Shown here one piece after another: positions 10,776 through 21,092 of a stretch of DNA of 64,000 nucleotides. A program made the position numbers and the translations under genes. The stretch is taken from positions 1,131,262 through 1,195,261 of the forward strand of contig NZ_CP016604.1 of the NCBI RefSeq assembly GCF_009684715.1, in the 5' to 3' direction. The DNA is from Otariodibacter oris. Its GTDB lineage: Bacteria; Pseudomonadota; Gammaproteobacteria; Enterobacterales; Pasteurellaceae. Numbering within the stretch: position 1 is the first letter of the stretch; every line of letters begins with the position of its first letter. The notes below the pieces were generated by a model. That model made no database searches, had not been told where the DNA came from, and saw only the letters and a list, made by a program, of their open reading frames with translations.

Positions 10776-10849
10776 TGGAGGCGTGTCCCGGAGTCGAACC
10801 GAGCTACATGGATTTGCAATCCAGTGCATAACCGCTTTGCTAACACGCC
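10776..10849 (-). tRNA. tRNA-Cys (GCA)
   Basis: 74-nt cloverleaf on the minus strand. Acceptor stem GGCGTGT pairs with ACACGCC, the anticodon arm CTGGATTGCAAATCCAG gives anticodon GCA, the T arm GGTTCGACTCC is canonical and CCA is encoded. It lies 9 bp after tRNA-Gly in the same orientation and is probably co-transcribed. Confidence 0.95.
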
Positions 10850-10858
10850 ATAAAAAAA

Positions 10859-10934
<76 letters not shown>

Positions 10935-10962
10935 AAATGATATGTTGTTTTGAACGGTGTGC

Positions 10963-10990
10963 ATTTTACGAAAATTACTGCGTCTGTCAA
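10963..10990 (-). promoter_or_regulatory. Promoter of the tRNA-Gly/tRNA-Cys unit
   Basis: On the minus strand: consensus TTGACA (10985-10990), a 16-bp spacer, then TAAAAT (10963-10968), followed by GCACACCG, a GC-rich discriminator typical of stringently controlled stable-RNA promoters. It lies about 28 bp before the tRNA-Gly 5' end. Confidence 0.8.
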
Positions 10991-11289
10991 ACGATAATTT
11001 GAGGCTAACTGTTTGAATGACTAAAAAAAGATCGCATTATGTATTACTAGACCATAGAAATTTAAAAGCCATCTTAGTACTGACATAACTTTACAAAAAT
11101 TCATCTTCTAAAAAAATTTTAATGATACAATGATTAAAAATATAATTAATTCATTGATTATATTGGAATTTTTACTTTGTGATCAATGTCAAATATTTTA
11201 ATTTTAAATTTGTATTACAAAAGGATTTCTGATAGATTCTTGTTCAGATAATAGTCTTCCTTTCAATGCTATGCAGTTAAGGAGAGCAA
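10991..11289. other. Upstream region of the glycogen operon
   Basis: About 300 bp of AT-rich DNA between the tRNA promoter and glgB, with no gene. Its notable content is a CRP-like palindrome at 11178-11193 and a good ribosome binding site (AAGGAGAG) directly before glgB. Confidence 0.6.
11178..11193. promoter_or_regulatory. CRP-like operator upstream of glgB
   Basis: TGTGATCAATGTCAAA fits the CRP pattern TGTGA-N6-TCACA with one mismatch in the right half. It lies about 97 bp before the glgB start. Control of glycogen genes by cAMP-CRP is established in E. coli; its use here is inferred. Confidence 0.5.
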
Positions 11290-13494
11290 ATGAAAGATTC
11301 AAAAAAACTATCCCTGTCTAATCAAGACTCCCTCTTTATTGAACAACTTAATTCAGGAACTTGTCGAGATCCCTTTGCTTACTTAGGTATTCACTCTACT
11401 GACACTGGAGTTATCATTAGAAGCTATTTACCCGAAGCAATATCCGTTACTGTAATTGATCAGAATGCTCATCCTATAAAAAAAATGGAAAAAATTGATG
11501 AACGTTCTGTCTTTGTTACTGAATTAATTGGAAAAAAAACGGATTTATCTTACCGCTTATTAGTTGAATATGCTCATACAACTATTGATATTGAAGATCC
11601 TTATCGTTTTCAATCTCATATCACCGATTTTGATAGTTGGTTAATCTCAGAAGGCACACATATTCGCCCTTACGAAAAATTAGGGGCACATCTAGTTACT
11701 CAAAATGAGGTGGGAGGTATTCATTTTACCCTTTGGGCTCCGAATGCTAAACGTGTTTCTGTTGTAGGTGATTTTAATTTTTGGGATGGCAGACGTCATC
11801 CAATGAGATTTCATCCTAATACGGGAATTTGGGATATTTTTATTCCAAATGCACATAAAAATACGTTGTATAAATTTGAGATTTTAGATAATAACGGACA
11901 ATTACGTTTAAAATCAGATCCTTATGCGTTTTCTGCGCAATTCCGTCCAGATACTGCCTCCGTTGCCTCTGGTTTACCAGCTATTGTTGAACCTGATGAA
12001 ACAAGACGTAAAGCCAATGCACCAGACCAACCCATTTCAATTTATGAAGTCCATTTAGGATCTTGGCGCCGTAATTTAGAAAACAACTATTGGCTTAATT
12101 ACCAAGAAATTGCAGATGAATTGATTCCTTATGTAAAAGATATGGGATTCACCCACATTGAATTATTACCTATTTCAGAATTCCCATTTGATGGTTCTTG
12201 GGGCTATCAACCAACAGGGATTTATGCGCCAACAAGTCGTTTTGGTTCGCCTGACGACTTACGTTTCTTGATCAGTAAAGCCCATGAAGCAGGCATCAAT
12301 GTAATTTTAGATTGGGTTGTCGGCCATTTCCCAACGGATGAACATGGTTTAGGTTATTTTGATGGTACTCATTTGTATGAACATGCTGATCCTAAAGAGG
12401 GATATCACCAAGATTGGAATACCTTAATTTTCAATTATGGGCGAAATGAAGTGCATAACTACCTATCAGGTAATGCGCTCTATTGGGTTGAACGCTTTGG
12501 TATTGATGCTTTACGTGTCGATGCGGTTGCTTCAATGATTTATCGTGATTATTCACGCGCAGAAGGTCAATGGATCCCAAATCAATATGGTGGTAGAGAA
12601 AATTTAGAGGCCTTAGAGTTTTTACGCAAAACTAATACCATGCTCAAAAAAGAAGGAATGGGTAGTATCACTATTGCAGAAGAATCTACCTCTTTCCCCG
12701 GTGTTACTCATCCTGTAGAACATCATGGTCTCGCCTTTGACTATAAATGGAATATGGGTTGGATGAATGACACCCTTCGATATATGAGAACTGATCCAAT
12801 TTATAGAAAATATCATCATAATTTGATGACCTTCGGTATGGTTTACCAATACAGCGAAAAATTTATGTTACCACTCTCTCACGATGAAGTCGTTCATGGT
12901 AAAGGTTCACTTATCGAAAAAATGCCTGGAGATGATTGGCAAAAATTTGCTAATTTACGAGCTTACTATGGTTATATGTGGGCTTATCCAGGTAAGAAAC
13001 TACTCTTTATGGGCAATGAATTTGCTCAACGCAGAGAATGGAATTATGAAGAAAGTCTTGATTGGTTCTTACTTTCTGATGATAACGAGAGTAACGGACA
13101 CAAAGGAATGCTCAGTTGGATAAAAGATCTTAACCGCCTATATACACAAAATCCAGCTCTTTACGAATTAGATTATTCACCAGAAGGATTTGAATGGCTA
13201 GTGGTAGATGATGCTGATCAATCTATATTTGCTTTTGAAAGAAAAGCAAAAAATGGGCAAAGCATCATTGTCGTCAGTAATTTTACGCCTAATCCTCGTG
13301 AAAATTATCGAATTGGCGTACACCGACAAGGGCAATACAAAGAGATTCTTAACTCAGATTCTATGTATTACATGGGAAGTAATGTAGGAAATTTTGGCTA
13401 TATTAACTGTGATGAAATACCTTCACACAATAAGCCTTATTCACTTAATTTAACATTACCACCACTTTCAACTATATTTATTATTAAGGAATAA
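11290..13494 (+). CDS. glgB: 1,4-alpha-glucan branching enzyme
   Basis: GH13 enzyme that makes alpha-1,6 branches in glycogen. 734 aa (E. coli 728). It starts after AAGGAGAGCAA. An N-terminal GlgB domain is followed by a CBM48-type domain ([23 protein letters not shown] near residue 145). The catalytic barrel shows [18 protein letters not shown] near 300, [11 protein letters not shown] near 335, the nucleophile block [16 protein letters not shown] near 400, [10 protein letters not shown] near 460 and [15 protein letters not shown] near 525. It is the first gene of glgB-glgX-glgC-glgA; the gap to glgX is 13 bp. Confidence 0.97.
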   Translation: MKDSKKLSLSNQDSLFIEQLNSGTCRDPFAYLGIHSTDTGVIIRSYLPEAISVTVIDQNAHPIKKMEKIDERSVFVTELIGKKTDLSYRLLVEYAHTTIDIEDPYRFQSHITDFDSWLISEGTHIRPYEKLGAHLVTQNEVGGIHFTLWAPNAKRVSVVGDFNFWDGRRHPMRFHPNTGIWDIFIPNAHKNTLYKFEILDNNGQLRLKSDPYAFSAQFRPDTASVASGLPAIVEPDETRRKANAPDQPISIYEVHLGSWRRNLENNYWLNYQEIADELIPYVKDMGFTHIELLPISEFPFDGSWGYQPTGIYAPTSRFGSPDDLRFLISKAHEAGINVILDWVVGHFPTDEHGLGYFDGTHLYEHADPKEGYHQDWNTLIFNYGRNEVHNYLSGNALYWVERFGIDALRVDAVASMIYRDYSRAEGQWIPNQYGGRENLEALEFLRKTNTMLKKEGMGSITIAEESTSFPGVTHPVEHHGLAFDYKWNMGWMNDTLRYMRTDPIYRKYHHNLMTFGMVYQYSEKFMLPLSHDEVVHGKGSLIEKMPGDDWQKFANLRAYYGYMWAYPGKKLLFMGNEFAQRREWNYEESLDWFLLSDDNESNGHKGMLSWIKDLNRLYTQNPALYELDYSPEGFEWLVVDDADQSIFAFERKAKNGQSIIVVSNFTPNPRENYRIGVHRQGQYKEILNSDSMYYMGSNVGNFGYINCDEIPSHNKPYSLNLTLPPLSTIFIIKE

Positions 13495-13507
13495 ACTAGG
13501 TAGTATC

Positions 13508-15505
13508 ATGCAGTATTTTTCAGGACGATCATTTCCTTTAGGAAGCTTAATCACAGAATTTAATGGCAAAAAAGGGGTTAATTTTTCACTCTTTTCTCGT
13601 CGTGCAACAGCTGTCGATCTTTGTTTGTTTATTGATGATAAAGAAATTCGTATTCCAATGTTACATGATAAAAATAATGATATTTGGCATATTTTTGTAA
13701 CAGATTTAGAAGAGGGCATTCGTTACGGATTCAGAGTTGATGGAATAAGCGATATATCTCAAGGGAATTTATTCAATACACAAAAATTATTGATTGATCC
13801 TTATTCTTATACTATTGAAGGCATGCCCGATCTATCCACTAAAGAGGGAGATATTTGGTTTTCATGGGATGATGATAGAGATAATGCACTGTTAGCCCCT
13901 AAATCAATTGTAACTAATCGCGCTTTTGATTGGGAAAATGACCAATCTCCTCAAGTAACATGGTCTGATACAATTATCTATGAAGCCCACGTCAAGGGAT
14001 TTAGCAAAAAAAATCCTAATATTCCTGAAAATATTGTAGGTACTTTCGCGGGTTTAGCCCATAAATCATCCATTGAATATTTGAAAAATTTAGGGATTAC
14101 GGCTGTTGAACTTCTACCTGTTGCCCACCATGTAGATGAGCCTCATTTACAAAAATTAGGACTGTCTAATTACTGGGGATATAATACTTTAGGACATTTT
14201 GCGATAGATCCAACCTTAGCGAGTGATAAAACGAACCCACTTGCTGAATTTAAAAATATGGTTAAAAGTCTACATAAAGCAGGTATTGAAGTGATATTAG
14301 ATATTGTATTTAACCATACAGCTGAAGCGGGTATAGGCGGACCTACTCTTTGCCAACGAGGAATAGATAACCAAGCATATTACTGGCTAAATGAAAATAA
14401 AGATTACTACAACTGGACTGGGTGTGGGCATAGTGTCAACATCAATGATGATCCAATGGTATTACGTTGGGTTATTGATTGTCTCACTTACTGGGTAAAA
14501 GAATGCCACGTTGATGGTTTTCGTTTTGATTTAGCGCCTATTTTAGGCAGAACGCCGAGTTTTTCTGACAAAGCCGCATTTTTCACAGCAATTACCAGTA
14601 ATGCTGAGCTCTCTAATGTGAAACTCATTGCAGAGCCTTGGGATATTGGTTTAGGTGGCTATCAACTGGGCGCATTTCCAAAACCTTTTGCAGAGTGGAA
14701 TGGACAATATCGTGATGATATGCGTCGTTTTATCTTAGCTACAAGCGGTGACTTAGGCACATTTGTTCGCAGATTTGCAGGTAGCGATGATATCTTTGCT
14801 CACAATCGTTTACCGTTAAATAACATCAATTTTATTACTGCGCACGATGGATTTACGCTACATGATCTAGTCAGTTATAACGAAAAGCATAATTGGGACA
14901 ATGGCGAAGAAAATCGAGATGGTCATAATGATAATATCAGCTATAACCATGGTGTAGAAGGTGAAAGCTCTGATCCCGATATTATTAAGGCAAGAATACA
15001 AAGTAAAAAAATATTACTGACTACCTTACTTTTATCACATGGTATCCCAATGATTCTCGCAGGCGATGAATTAGGTCATAGCCAAAAAGGCAATAACAAT
15101 AGTTATTGTCAAGATAATGAAATAACATGGATTAATTGGCAGAAAGCTGATCAAGATTTAATTCAATTTACAACACAATTAATCAAAATAAGAAAGCAAA
15201 TTCCATCACTATCTAATCAAGATAAGTGGTGGGGTTCAGACTCTGTTCAATGGTTAAAAGCAGATTCTACTTTGATCCAATCAGATGATTGGCATAACCC
15301 TGATAATAAAGGTTTACAAATATTGCTCGATAAGGATTGGCTAATTTTAATTAACGTAAATCGAGCATCCACAGCATTTTTACTACCTGAAGGAAAATGG
15401 AGCGTTCTGTTAGGTACAGAAAATATTACTCTGATGACTGATACGCCAGCAGTTACTTTCTCAAATATGGGAGTATGCGTACTTCAAAGGAATGTCATTT
15501 ACTAA
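13508..15505 (+). CDS. glgX: Glycogen debranching enzyme
   Basis: GH13 isoamylase-type enzyme that hydrolyses alpha-1,6 branches, chiefly of phosphorylase-limit dextrins. 665 aa (E. coli 657). Landmarks are the CBM48 domain at the N terminus ([18 protein letters not shown]), [16 protein letters not shown] near 160, [12 protein letters not shown] near 200, [14 protein letters not shown] near 260, the nucleophile block [13 protein letters not shown] near 335, [15 protein letters not shown] near 375 and [23 protein letters not shown] near 440. It sits between glgB and glgC and ends 18 bp before the glgC start. Confidence 0.95.
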   Translation: MQYFSGRSFPLGSLITEFNGKKGVNFSLFSRRATAVDLCLFIDDKEIRIPMLHDKNNDIWHIFVTDLEEGIRYGFRVDGISDISQGNLFNTQKLLIDPYSYTIEGMPDLSTKEGDIWFSWDDDRDNALLAPKSIVTNRAFDWENDQSPQVTWSDTIIYEAHVKGFSKKNPNIPENIVGTFAGLAHKSSIEYLKNLGITAVELLPVAHHVDEPHLQKLGLSNYWGYNTLGHFAIDPTLASDKTNPLAEFKNMVKSLHKAGIEVILDIVFNHTAEAGIGGPTLCQRGIDNQAYYWLNENKDYYNWTGCGHSVNINDDPMVLRWVIDCLTYWVKECHVDGFRFDLAPILGRTPSFSDKAAFFTAITSNAELSNVKLIAEPWDIGLGGYQLGAFPKPFAEWNGQYRDDMRRFILATSGDLGTFVRRFAGSDDIFAHNRLPLNNINFITAHDGFTLHDLVSYNEKHNWDNGEENRDGHNDNISYNHGVEGESSDPDIIKARIQSKKILLTTLLLSHGIPMILAGDELGHSQKGNNNSYCQDNEITWINWQKADQDLIQFTTQLIKIRKQIPSLSNQDKWWGSDSVQWLKADSTLIQSDDWHNPDNKGLQILLDKDWLILINVNRASTAFLLPEGKWSVLLGTENITLMTDTPAVTFSNMGVCVLQRNVIY

Positions 15506-15523
15506 TTCAATTTGGAGACAATT

Positions 15524-16801
15524 ATGCTAACACAAGAAACATATACAGATAATAAACGTAATTTAACCTCACAAACTCTCGTGTTGATTTTAGCTGGAGG
15601 AAGAGGATCTCGTTTATATGAACTAACAGATACACGTGCAAAACCAGCTGTATATTTTGGTGGTAGTCGCCGTATTATTGATTTCGCACTATCAAACTGT
15701 ATTAACTCAAATCTCCTGAAAGTAGGCGTTATTACGCAGTACGCAGCCCATTCACTACTTCGTCATTTACAACGTGGTTGGTCATTCTTACCTTATGAAC
15801 GTAATCAATACATTGATATGTTACCTGCCCGCCAACAAATTGATGAGACAACATGGTATCGTGGAACGGCTGATGCGGTTTATCAAAATATGGAAATAAT
15901 GAAGAGACACTATCGTCCAAAATATGTCATTATTCTTGCGGGCGACCATATTTATAAAATGAACTACAACAGAATGCTAGAAGATCACGTTGATTCTGGA
16001 GCTAAATGTACCGTAGGTTGTATTGAAGTGCCTCGTAGTCAAGCTAGCGAATTTGGTGTAATGGCTGTGAATGAAAAACTACAAGTGAAAGCTTTCGTAG
16101 AAAAACCTGCCGATCCTCCTGCAATGCCTGATAAACCAAATTCATCACTTGCATCCATGGGAATCTATGTATTTGATGCAGATTACTTATATGAAATGTT
16201 AGATAAAGAAGTCAGTAATCCAAATACGACTCACGATTTTGGTAAAGATATTATTCCTAAAGCGGTAGAACAAGGTGTGATCTATGCACACCCATTTGAA
16301 CGTTCTAGTGAAGGTCGCAATGCAACAGGTACTATTTACTGGCGAGACGTCGGTACTATTGATAGCTATTGGTCTGCACATATGGATTTAGTCAGTGAAA
16401 AACCACAATTAGATCTTTATGATAAATCATGGCCAATTCACGGACGTCCACAACAAACTGCACCTGCAAGATTCTTCTATAAAAAAGAGCGTACCAGAAC
16501 ATTAGATAACTCTTTAATTGCGGGTGGTTGTGTAATCACTGATGCTGAAATTAGTAATTCTGTTTTATTCCATGAAGTTAAGGTTGGCGAAGATAGTGTT
16601 GTTTCAGAATCTGTTATCTTGCCACAAGTCACTATCGGGAAAAATTGTGTCATTAAACGTGCGGTAATTGATCGTCACTGTGAAATTCCTGATGGATTAC
16701 AAATTGGAGTCAATCCAGAAGATGATGCGAAATACTTCCGCATTAGTAAAGGCGGTATTGTACTAGTTTGTCAAAAAATGTTAGATAAATTAGCAAAATA
16801 A
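15524..16801 (+). CDS. glgC: Glucose-1-phosphate adenylyltransferase (ADP-glucose pyrophosphorylase)
   Basis: Makes ADP-glucose, the glycosyl donor and control point of bacterial glycogen synthesis. 425 aa (E. coli 431). ATG 15524 has TTTGGAGACAATT before it; an in-frame TTG at 15512 is not needed. The nucleotidyltransferase motif [22 protein letters not shown] lies near residue 25, followed by GTADAVYQN near 115, [10 protein letters not shown] near 140 and FVEKPADPP near 195. A left-handed beta-helix domain is at the C terminus. A strong hairpin separates it from glgA. Confidence 0.95.
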   Translation: MLTQETYTDNKRNLTSQTLVLILAGGRGSRLYELTDTRAKPAVYFGGSRRIIDFALSNCINSNLLKVGVITQYAAHSLLRHLQRGWSFLPYERNQYIDMLPARQQIDETTWYRGTADAVYQNMEIMKRHYRPKYVIILAGDHIYKMNYNRMLEDHVDSGAKCTVGCIEVPRSQASEFGVMAVNEKLQVKAFVEKPADPPAMPDKPNSSLASMGIYVFDADYLYEMLDKEVSNPNTTHDFGKDIIPKAVEQGVIYAHPFERSSEGRNATGTIYWRDVGTIDSYWSAHMDLVSEKPQLDLYDKSWPIHGRPQQTAPARFFYKKERTRTLDNSLIAGGCVITDAEISNSVLFHEVKVGEDSVVSESVILPQVTIGKNCVIKRAVIDRHCEIPDGLQIGVNPEDDAKYFRISKGGIVLVCQKMLDKLAK

Positions 16802-16821
16802 ATTCTCCTTAGGTAATTTTA

Positions 16822-16856
16822 GGGCGTAACGGCATTATGTATATTACGTTACGCCC
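16822..16856 (+). terminator. Hairpin between glgC and glgA (attenuating terminator or processing site)
   Basis: GGGCGTAACG pairs perfectly with CGTTACGCCC over a 15-nt loop, followed by CTATGTTTTT. It is a 10-bp stem inside an operon, 36 bp before glgA. The weak U-run suggests partial termination or mRNA stabilisation of glgBXC rather than a full stop. Confidence 0.55.
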
Positions 16857-16891
16857 CTATGTTTTTCGATATATCAAACAGGTTAATCTAA

Positions 16892-18325
16892 ATGAAAATT
16901 TTACATGTTTGCTCAGAAATGTATCCGCTTATCAAAACAGGTGGACTTGCTGACGTCATTGGGGCATTACCTTATGCACAACAAGCTGAAGGTAATGATG
17001 TACGAGTGCTTCTCCCCTACTATCCTCAGGTTGCAGAAAAGCTAGGAGAAACCTCTGAAGTTGTCACATTGGGTACATTTGCTGGCGTTGTCACATTGAG
17101 ATTCGCGTATTTTAATGGATTAGGTGTTTATGTTATTGATGCACCTGAGTTATTTAACCGTCCATTACCCTACTATGATGAAAATTATCATGACTATATG
17201 GATAACTATAAACGTTTTGCGTTACTGAGCTATCTAGGCGCTCAACTTTCCGAAGGCCTTGATAATTGGTGGGGACGAGCTGATGTTCTACATGCTCATG
17301 ACTGGCAAGCTGGACTAGCTTGTGCCTATTTAAAAAGCTGGAATAGCCCTGTTAAAAGTGTTTTTACTATTCACAATATTGCTTATTCAGGTCGTTTCCA
17401 AGCTCATCACCTCAGTGAAATTGCACTACCTTGGTCTTTCTTCAATACAGAAGGTCTCGAATTTTACGGCGAAATCTCTTATTTAAAAGCGGGTTTATAT
17501 TATGCTGATAAAGTCACAACAGTAAGCCCAACCTATGCTCAAGAAATTACGGAAGAAATTGCTGGTGGTGGGTTGCATGGATTATTACAAACACGCCAAG
17601 CAGAAGGTAGCTTACAAGGCATTTTAAATGGCGTAGATGGGGATGTTTGGAATCCTGAAACAGATAAAAATATTATTGCAAATTACCACTCAGGCTACAT
17701 GCAAGGGAAAGCAAAAAATAAGGCTGAATTACAACGTTACTTTAATTTACCTGAAGAAAAAGAGTCTCTACTTTTAGTTATGGTCACACGATTGACAGAA
17801 CAAAAAGGAGCTGATTTCTTGCTTGCAAATATTGATACCATCATGCAATACCCTGTGCAATTAATTGTACTAGGAAGTGGCTCGCCTGATTTAGAACAAG
17901 CATTGAGAAATGCTCAAGAAAAATATCCAAATCAAATCGGGGTTAAAATTGGTTATGATGAAGCCTTATCACACCAAATTATTGCGGGTGGAGATGTAAT
18001 TTTAGTTCCTAGCCGATTTGAACCATGTGGTTTAACTCAACTTTATGGCTTAAAATACGGCACACTTCCTCTTGTACGAAAAACAGGTGGACTCGCTGAT
18101 ACAGTCAATAATAGCAATAAGGAATCAATAGAAAACCGTACTGCAACAGGTTTTGTTTTTAAAGAGCCCAATCCTGAAGATTTCTTAGATGCAATCTTAA
18201 AAGCCATCAAGCTATGGAAGAAACAAAAACTTTGGTCAAGTATTCGTCAGAATGCCTTAGCCCAAGATTTTGGATGGGCAAAAATCGCTAAGCAGTACCA
18301 AGAGCTCTACCATAAAATTGTATAA
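16892..18325 (+). CDS. glgA: Glycogen synthase
   Basis: GT5 retaining glucosyltransferase that extends alpha-1,4-glucan chains from ADP-glucose. 477 aa, the same as E. coli. The N-terminal KTGGLADV motif (MYPLIKTGGLADVIGALP near residue 11) binds the nucleotide sugar. HAHDWQAGLA near 135, VFTIHNIAYSG near 155, ILNGVDGDVWNPETD near 245 and the C-terminal VPSRFEPCGLTQLYGLKYG near 370 are all intact. It is the last gene of the operon here. The usual glgP does not follow; a paired-uptake-word hairpin does. Confidence 0.97.
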   Translation: MKILHVCSEMYPLIKTGGLADVIGALPYAQQAEGNDVRVLLPYYPQVAEKLGETSEVVTLGTFAGVVTLRFAYFNGLGVYVIDAPELFNRPLPYYDENYHDYMDNYKRFALLSYLGAQLSEGLDNWWGRADVLHAHDWQAGLACAYLKSWNSPVKSVFTIHNIAYSGRFQAHHLSEIALPWSFFNTEGLEFYGEISYLKAGLYYADKVTTVSPTYAQEITEEIAGGGLHGLLQTRQAEGSLQGILNGVDGDVWNPETDKNIIANYHSGYMQGKAKNKAELQRYFNLPEEKESLLLVMVTRLTEQKGADFLLANIDTIMQYPVQLIVLGSGSPDLEQALRNAQEKYPNQIGVKIGYDEALSHQIIAGGDVILVPSRFEPCGLTQLYGLKYGTLPLVRKTGGLADTVNNSNKESIENRTATGFVFKEPNPEDFLDAILKAIKLWKKQKLWSSIRQNALAQDFGWAKIAKQYQELYHKIV

Positions 18326-18338
18326 ATAATATCGTAAT

Positions 18339-18390
18339 AAGCGGTCAGTTTTAGAAAAATTTATCAAAAAACATCTAAAACTCACCGCTT
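18339..18390 (+). terminator. Uptake-word inverted pair ending the glg operon
   Basis: AAGCGGTCAGTTTTAGA pairs with TCTAAAACTCACCGCTT, one mismatch in 17 bp, around an AT loop of 18 nt. Each arm carries an Actinobacillus-type uptake word in opposite orientation. Inverted uptake words acting as terminators are well known in Pasteurellaceae. Confidence 0.65.
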
Positions 18391-18395
18391 GTAAA

Positions 18396-18424
18396 TTTAC
18401 AAATCTAGTAACACTCTGTATAAT
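18396..18424 (+). promoter_or_regulatory. guaB promoter
   Basis: TTTACA, 17-bp spacer, TATAAT, then a GC-rich CCCCTCGC discriminator. The GC-rich discriminator agrees with the stringent control known for the E. coli guaBA promoter. It lies 55 bp before the guaB ATG. Confidence 0.75.
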
Positions 18425-18479
18425 CCCCTCGCAATTTTTCCAGCTTTATATTTTAAATTTTAACTAAGGAACTATTGCA

Positions 18480-19943
18480 ATGTTACGAGTAGTCAAAGAA
18501 GCACTTACATTTGATGATGTACTTCTTCTCCCTGCACATTCTACTGTGCTACCAAATACAGCCAATCTTTCAACCCAACTTACCAAAGAAATCCGTTTAA
18601 ATATCCCAATGCTTTCAGCGGCGATGGATACAGTTACAGAAACAAAACTGGCTATTTCTTTAGCTCAAGAAGGTGGCATTGGTTTTATTCACAAAAATAT
18701 GACCATTGAACGCCAAGCAGATCGTGTGCGTAAAGTGAAAAAATTTGAAAGTGGGATTGTTTCAGAACCCGTTACAGTGTCACCAAACCTAACACTAAAA
18801 GAACTGTCTCAATTAGTCACAAAAAATGGTTTTGCTGGCTACCCTGTTGTTGATGAGGAAAATAATCTAGTCGGTATCATAACAGGACGTGATACCCGTT
18901 TTATCTCTGATATGAATAAAACAGTGTCTGAATTTATGACCCCAAAATCACGTCTAGTCACTGTTAAAGAAGGTGCTGAACGTGATGAAATCTTCCGCTT
19001 AATGCATGAAAATCGTGTTGAAAAAGTACTTGTTATCGATGACGATTTCAAATTAAAAGGTATGATTACCCTTAAAGACTACAAAAAAGCAGAAAGTAAA
19101 CCAAACGCATGTAAAGATGAATTTGGTCGCTTACGTGTTGGCGCGGCTGTTGGTGCTGGTCCAGGTAATGAAGAACGTATCGAGGCTTTAGTAAAAGCAG
19201 GCGTTGATGTGTTATTAATTGACTCTTCACACGGACATTCAGAAGGTGTTTTACAACGTGTACGTGAAACACGTGCAAAATACCCTAACTTACCAATTGT
19301 TGCAGGTAATATTGCTACCGCAGAAGGTGCTATTGCGTTAGCTGATGCAGGCGCAAGTGCAGTTAAAGTAGGTATTGGACCAGGTTCAATTTGTACAACG
19401 CGTATCGTTACTGGTGTGGGTGTTCCACAAATCACCGCAATTTCTGATGCGGCAGAAGCATTAAAAGATCGAGGTATACCTGTTATTGCCGATGGTGGTA
19501 TTCGTTACTCTGGTGACATTGCTAAAGCATTAGCAGCTGGTGCATCTTGTGTAATGGTAGGATCAATGTTTGCTGGTACAGAAGAAGCACCTGGCGAAAT
19601 TGAGCTATTCCAAGGTCGTGCATTTAAATCTTATCGTGGTATGGGCTCATTAGGTGCAATGTCTAAAGGCTCATCAGACCGTTACTTCCAATCTGATAAT
19701 GCTGCAGATAAATTAGTACCAGAAGGTATTGAAGGTCGTATTCCTTACAAAGGTTTCTTAAAAGAAATCATCCATCAACAAATGGGTGGCTTACGCTCTT
19801 GTATGGGTTTAACAGGTTGTCCGACAATCGAAGATCTTCGTACAAAAGCACAATTTGTAAAAATCAGTGGTGCAGGTATCAAGGAAAGTCACGTTCATGA
19901 TGTGACTATCACGAAAGAAGCGCCAAACTATCGTATGAGCTAA
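18480..19943 (+). CDS. guaB: Inosine-5'-monophosphate dehydrogenase
   Basis: Oxidises IMP to XMP with NAD+, the committed step to GMP. 487 aa (E. coli 488). It starts [21 protein letters not shown] after AAGGAACTATTGCA. Two CBS domains occupy about residues 95-205 ([23 protein letters not shown]). The catalytic loop [17 protein letters not shown] with the active-site Cys is near 300, followed by [17 protein letters not shown] near 340 and [10 protein letters not shown] near 385. A good terminator follows, so guaA, three genes downstream, may be transcribed largely by readthrough or from its own promoter. Confidence 0.97.
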   Translation: MLRVVKEALTFDDVLLLPAHSTVLPNTANLSTQLTKEIRLNIPMLSAAMDTVTETKLAISLAQEGGIGFIHKNMTIERQADRVRKVKKFESGIVSEPVTVSPNLTLKELSQLVTKNGFAGYPVVDEENNLVGIITGRDTRFISDMNKTVSEFMTPKSRLVTVKEGAERDEIFRLMHENRVEKVLVIDDDFKLKGMITLKDYKKAESKPNACKDEFGRLRVGAAVGAGPGNEERIEALVKAGVDVLLIDSSHGHSEGVLQRVRETRAKYPNLPIVAGNIATAEGAIALADAGASAVKVGIGPGSICTTRIVTGVGVPQITAISDAAEALKDRGIPVIADGGIRYSGDIAKALAAGASCVMVGSMFAGTEEAPGEIELFQGRAFKSYRGMGSLGAMSKGSSDRYFQSDNAADKLVPEGIEGRIPYKGFLKEIIHQQMGGLRSCMGLTGCPTIEDLRTKAQFVKISGAGIKESHVHDVTITKEAPNYRMS

Positions 19944-19949
19944 TATGGA

Positions 19950-19989
19950 TTTCCCCTAAGAGTGAATACTATTAGGGGAAAATTTTTTT
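19950..19989 (+). terminator. guaB terminator abutting the next start codon
   Basis: TTTCCCCTAA pairs with TTAGGGGAAA and is followed by ATTTTTTT. The next gene's ATG (19990) follows the T-run directly, and its only Shine-Dalgarno-like sequence, AGGGG, is in the 3' arm of the hairpin. Confidence 0.8.
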
Positions 19990-20406
19990 ATGAAACCAAT
20001 ACTTTTAATTTTAATTCCTCTAGTTATTGCTAGTTGCAGCCAATCTTCAAATCTATCCTCAAATCTATATGATGGATATTGGGCAATGTCGCCTGTCGAT
20101 AATCTATATCGTTCAGTGAAATTTAATAAAAATGGTACTGTTGATATTTATGATTACAATTGTAACGAAAGTGACAAAAGTTATACACTAAATGCTATCG
20201 AAAACTACTCTCTGACTAAAATCAATAATACAAACTTTTATCTCTCAGAAGATAACCAATCACCCTTTGCTAAATTTAGTATTAGCAGTCTCACTAGCAA
20301 TACGTTAAGGGCAAAACAAATATTTATTAATGATGAGATCATTCCTAGTATCAACTTGAAATATACCCGTTCAGCAACGGCTAAGCCAATTTGTGTATTT
20401 AATTAA
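19990..20406 (+). CDS. Small predicted lipoprotein, function unknown
   Basis: 138 aa. It starts with a short hydrophobic signal and a lipobox (MKPILLILIPLVIASCSQSS, lipidated Cys near residue 16), so it is probably anchored in the outer or inner membrane. The rest is hydrophilic with a predicted beta-rich pattern (YWAMSPVDNLYRSVKFNKNG; NGTVDIYDYNCNESD) and two further Cys near 53 and the C terminus. I do not recognise a family. Its start codon touches the T-run of the guaB terminator, so expression probably needs readthrough. Confidence 0.7.
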   Translation: MKPILLILIPLVIASCSQSSNLSSNLYDGYWAMSPVDNLYRSVKFNKNGTVDIYDYNCNESDKSYTLNAIENYSLTKINNTNFYLSEDNQSPFAKFSISSLTSNTLRAKQIFINDEIIPSINLKYTRSATAKPICVFN

Positions 20407-20419
20407 CAAGCGGTCAGTT
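20406..20419 (+). repeat. DNA uptake word
   Basis: ACAAGCGGTCAGTT, a full Actinobacillus pleuropneumoniae-type uptake sequence just after the lipoprotein stop codon. Other single copies lie near 42986 (inside the oppA-like signal-peptide codons), 47458 (after leuC) and 58043 (after clcA). Confidence 0.8.
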
Positions 20420-20447
20420 TTCAATATTATTTTCCAAAGGATCTATC

Positions 20448-21065
20448 ATGGTTTCACGAAAACAAGTCACCGATAAGATTAATAGCTATCTAAGACAAGG
20501 GCTCAATACCCAAAATAGAAAACGATTAAAAGCACAAAACCCAACTTTACTGTCGAGCAATTGTATTGGGGGATTTGTATTACATGATCTCAATCAAAAA
20601 TTTAACTCCCCTTTTATCAATTTATATTTAACGGCAAAAGATTTTATCCAATATTTAAAACATATTGAATATTATCAACATCAATCTCTGCAATTCATCA
20701 CCACAGAAAAACGTTACCCTGTCGCCAAATTAAATGATTTAACTATTCATTTTATGCACTATCACTCAGAGCAAGAGGCTAAACAGAAATGGGAAATTCG
20801 GACTAAGCGTATGAATTTAGAAAATTTATTCGTTGTGATGACAGATCGTGATGGTTGCACTTATCAAGATTTGATAGAATTCGACAATCTTCCATTTAAC
20901 CATAAAATAGTTTTCACTCATCAACATTATCCAGAATTAAAAAGTGCATTTTATATTGCTGGATTTGAACAAAATGGCATGGTGGGAGATCTATTTGAAT
21001 ACACAGGATTAAGTGGTAAGCGATATTATGATCACTTTGATTTTGTAGATTGGTTTAATCGATAG
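20448..21065 (+). CDS. DUF1919 family protein
   Basis: 205 aa. The N-terminal half reads like DUF1919: RKRLKAQNPTLLSSNCIGGF near residue 25, SPFINLYLTAKDFIQYL near 55, YPVAKLNDLTIHFMHY near 85, and EAKQKWEIRTKRMNLENLFVVMTDRDG near 105. This family is found near capsule or exopolysaccharide genes and is thought to be linked to glycosylation, but no biochemical role is established. No such genes are nearby. The preceding AAAGGATCTATC gives a good ribosome binding site. It forms a short same-strand set with the flanking lipoprotein genes and guaA. Confidence 0.8.
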   Translation: MVSRKQVTDKINSYLRQGLNTQNRKRLKAQNPTLLSSNCIGGFVLHDLNQKFNSPFINLYLTAKDFIQYLKHIEYYQHQSLQFITTEKRYPVAKLNDLTIHFMHYHSEQEAKQKWEIRTKRMNLENLFVVMTDRDGCTYQDLIEFDNLPFNHKIVFTHQHYPELKSAFYIAGFEQNGMVGDLFEYTGLSGKRYYDHFDFVDWFNR

Positions 21066-21092
21066 ATTCTATTTATTTAACATGGAGAGGTA

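Noticed and set aside
12884-13123. 79-codon frame inside glgB
   Set aside because: Different-frame shadow of glgB. Unlike mobB/mobD it has no ribosome binding site or recognisable protein.
19079-19435. 118-codon open frame antisense to guaB
   Set aside because: Codon-bias shadow of guaB; no start signal or homology-like motif.
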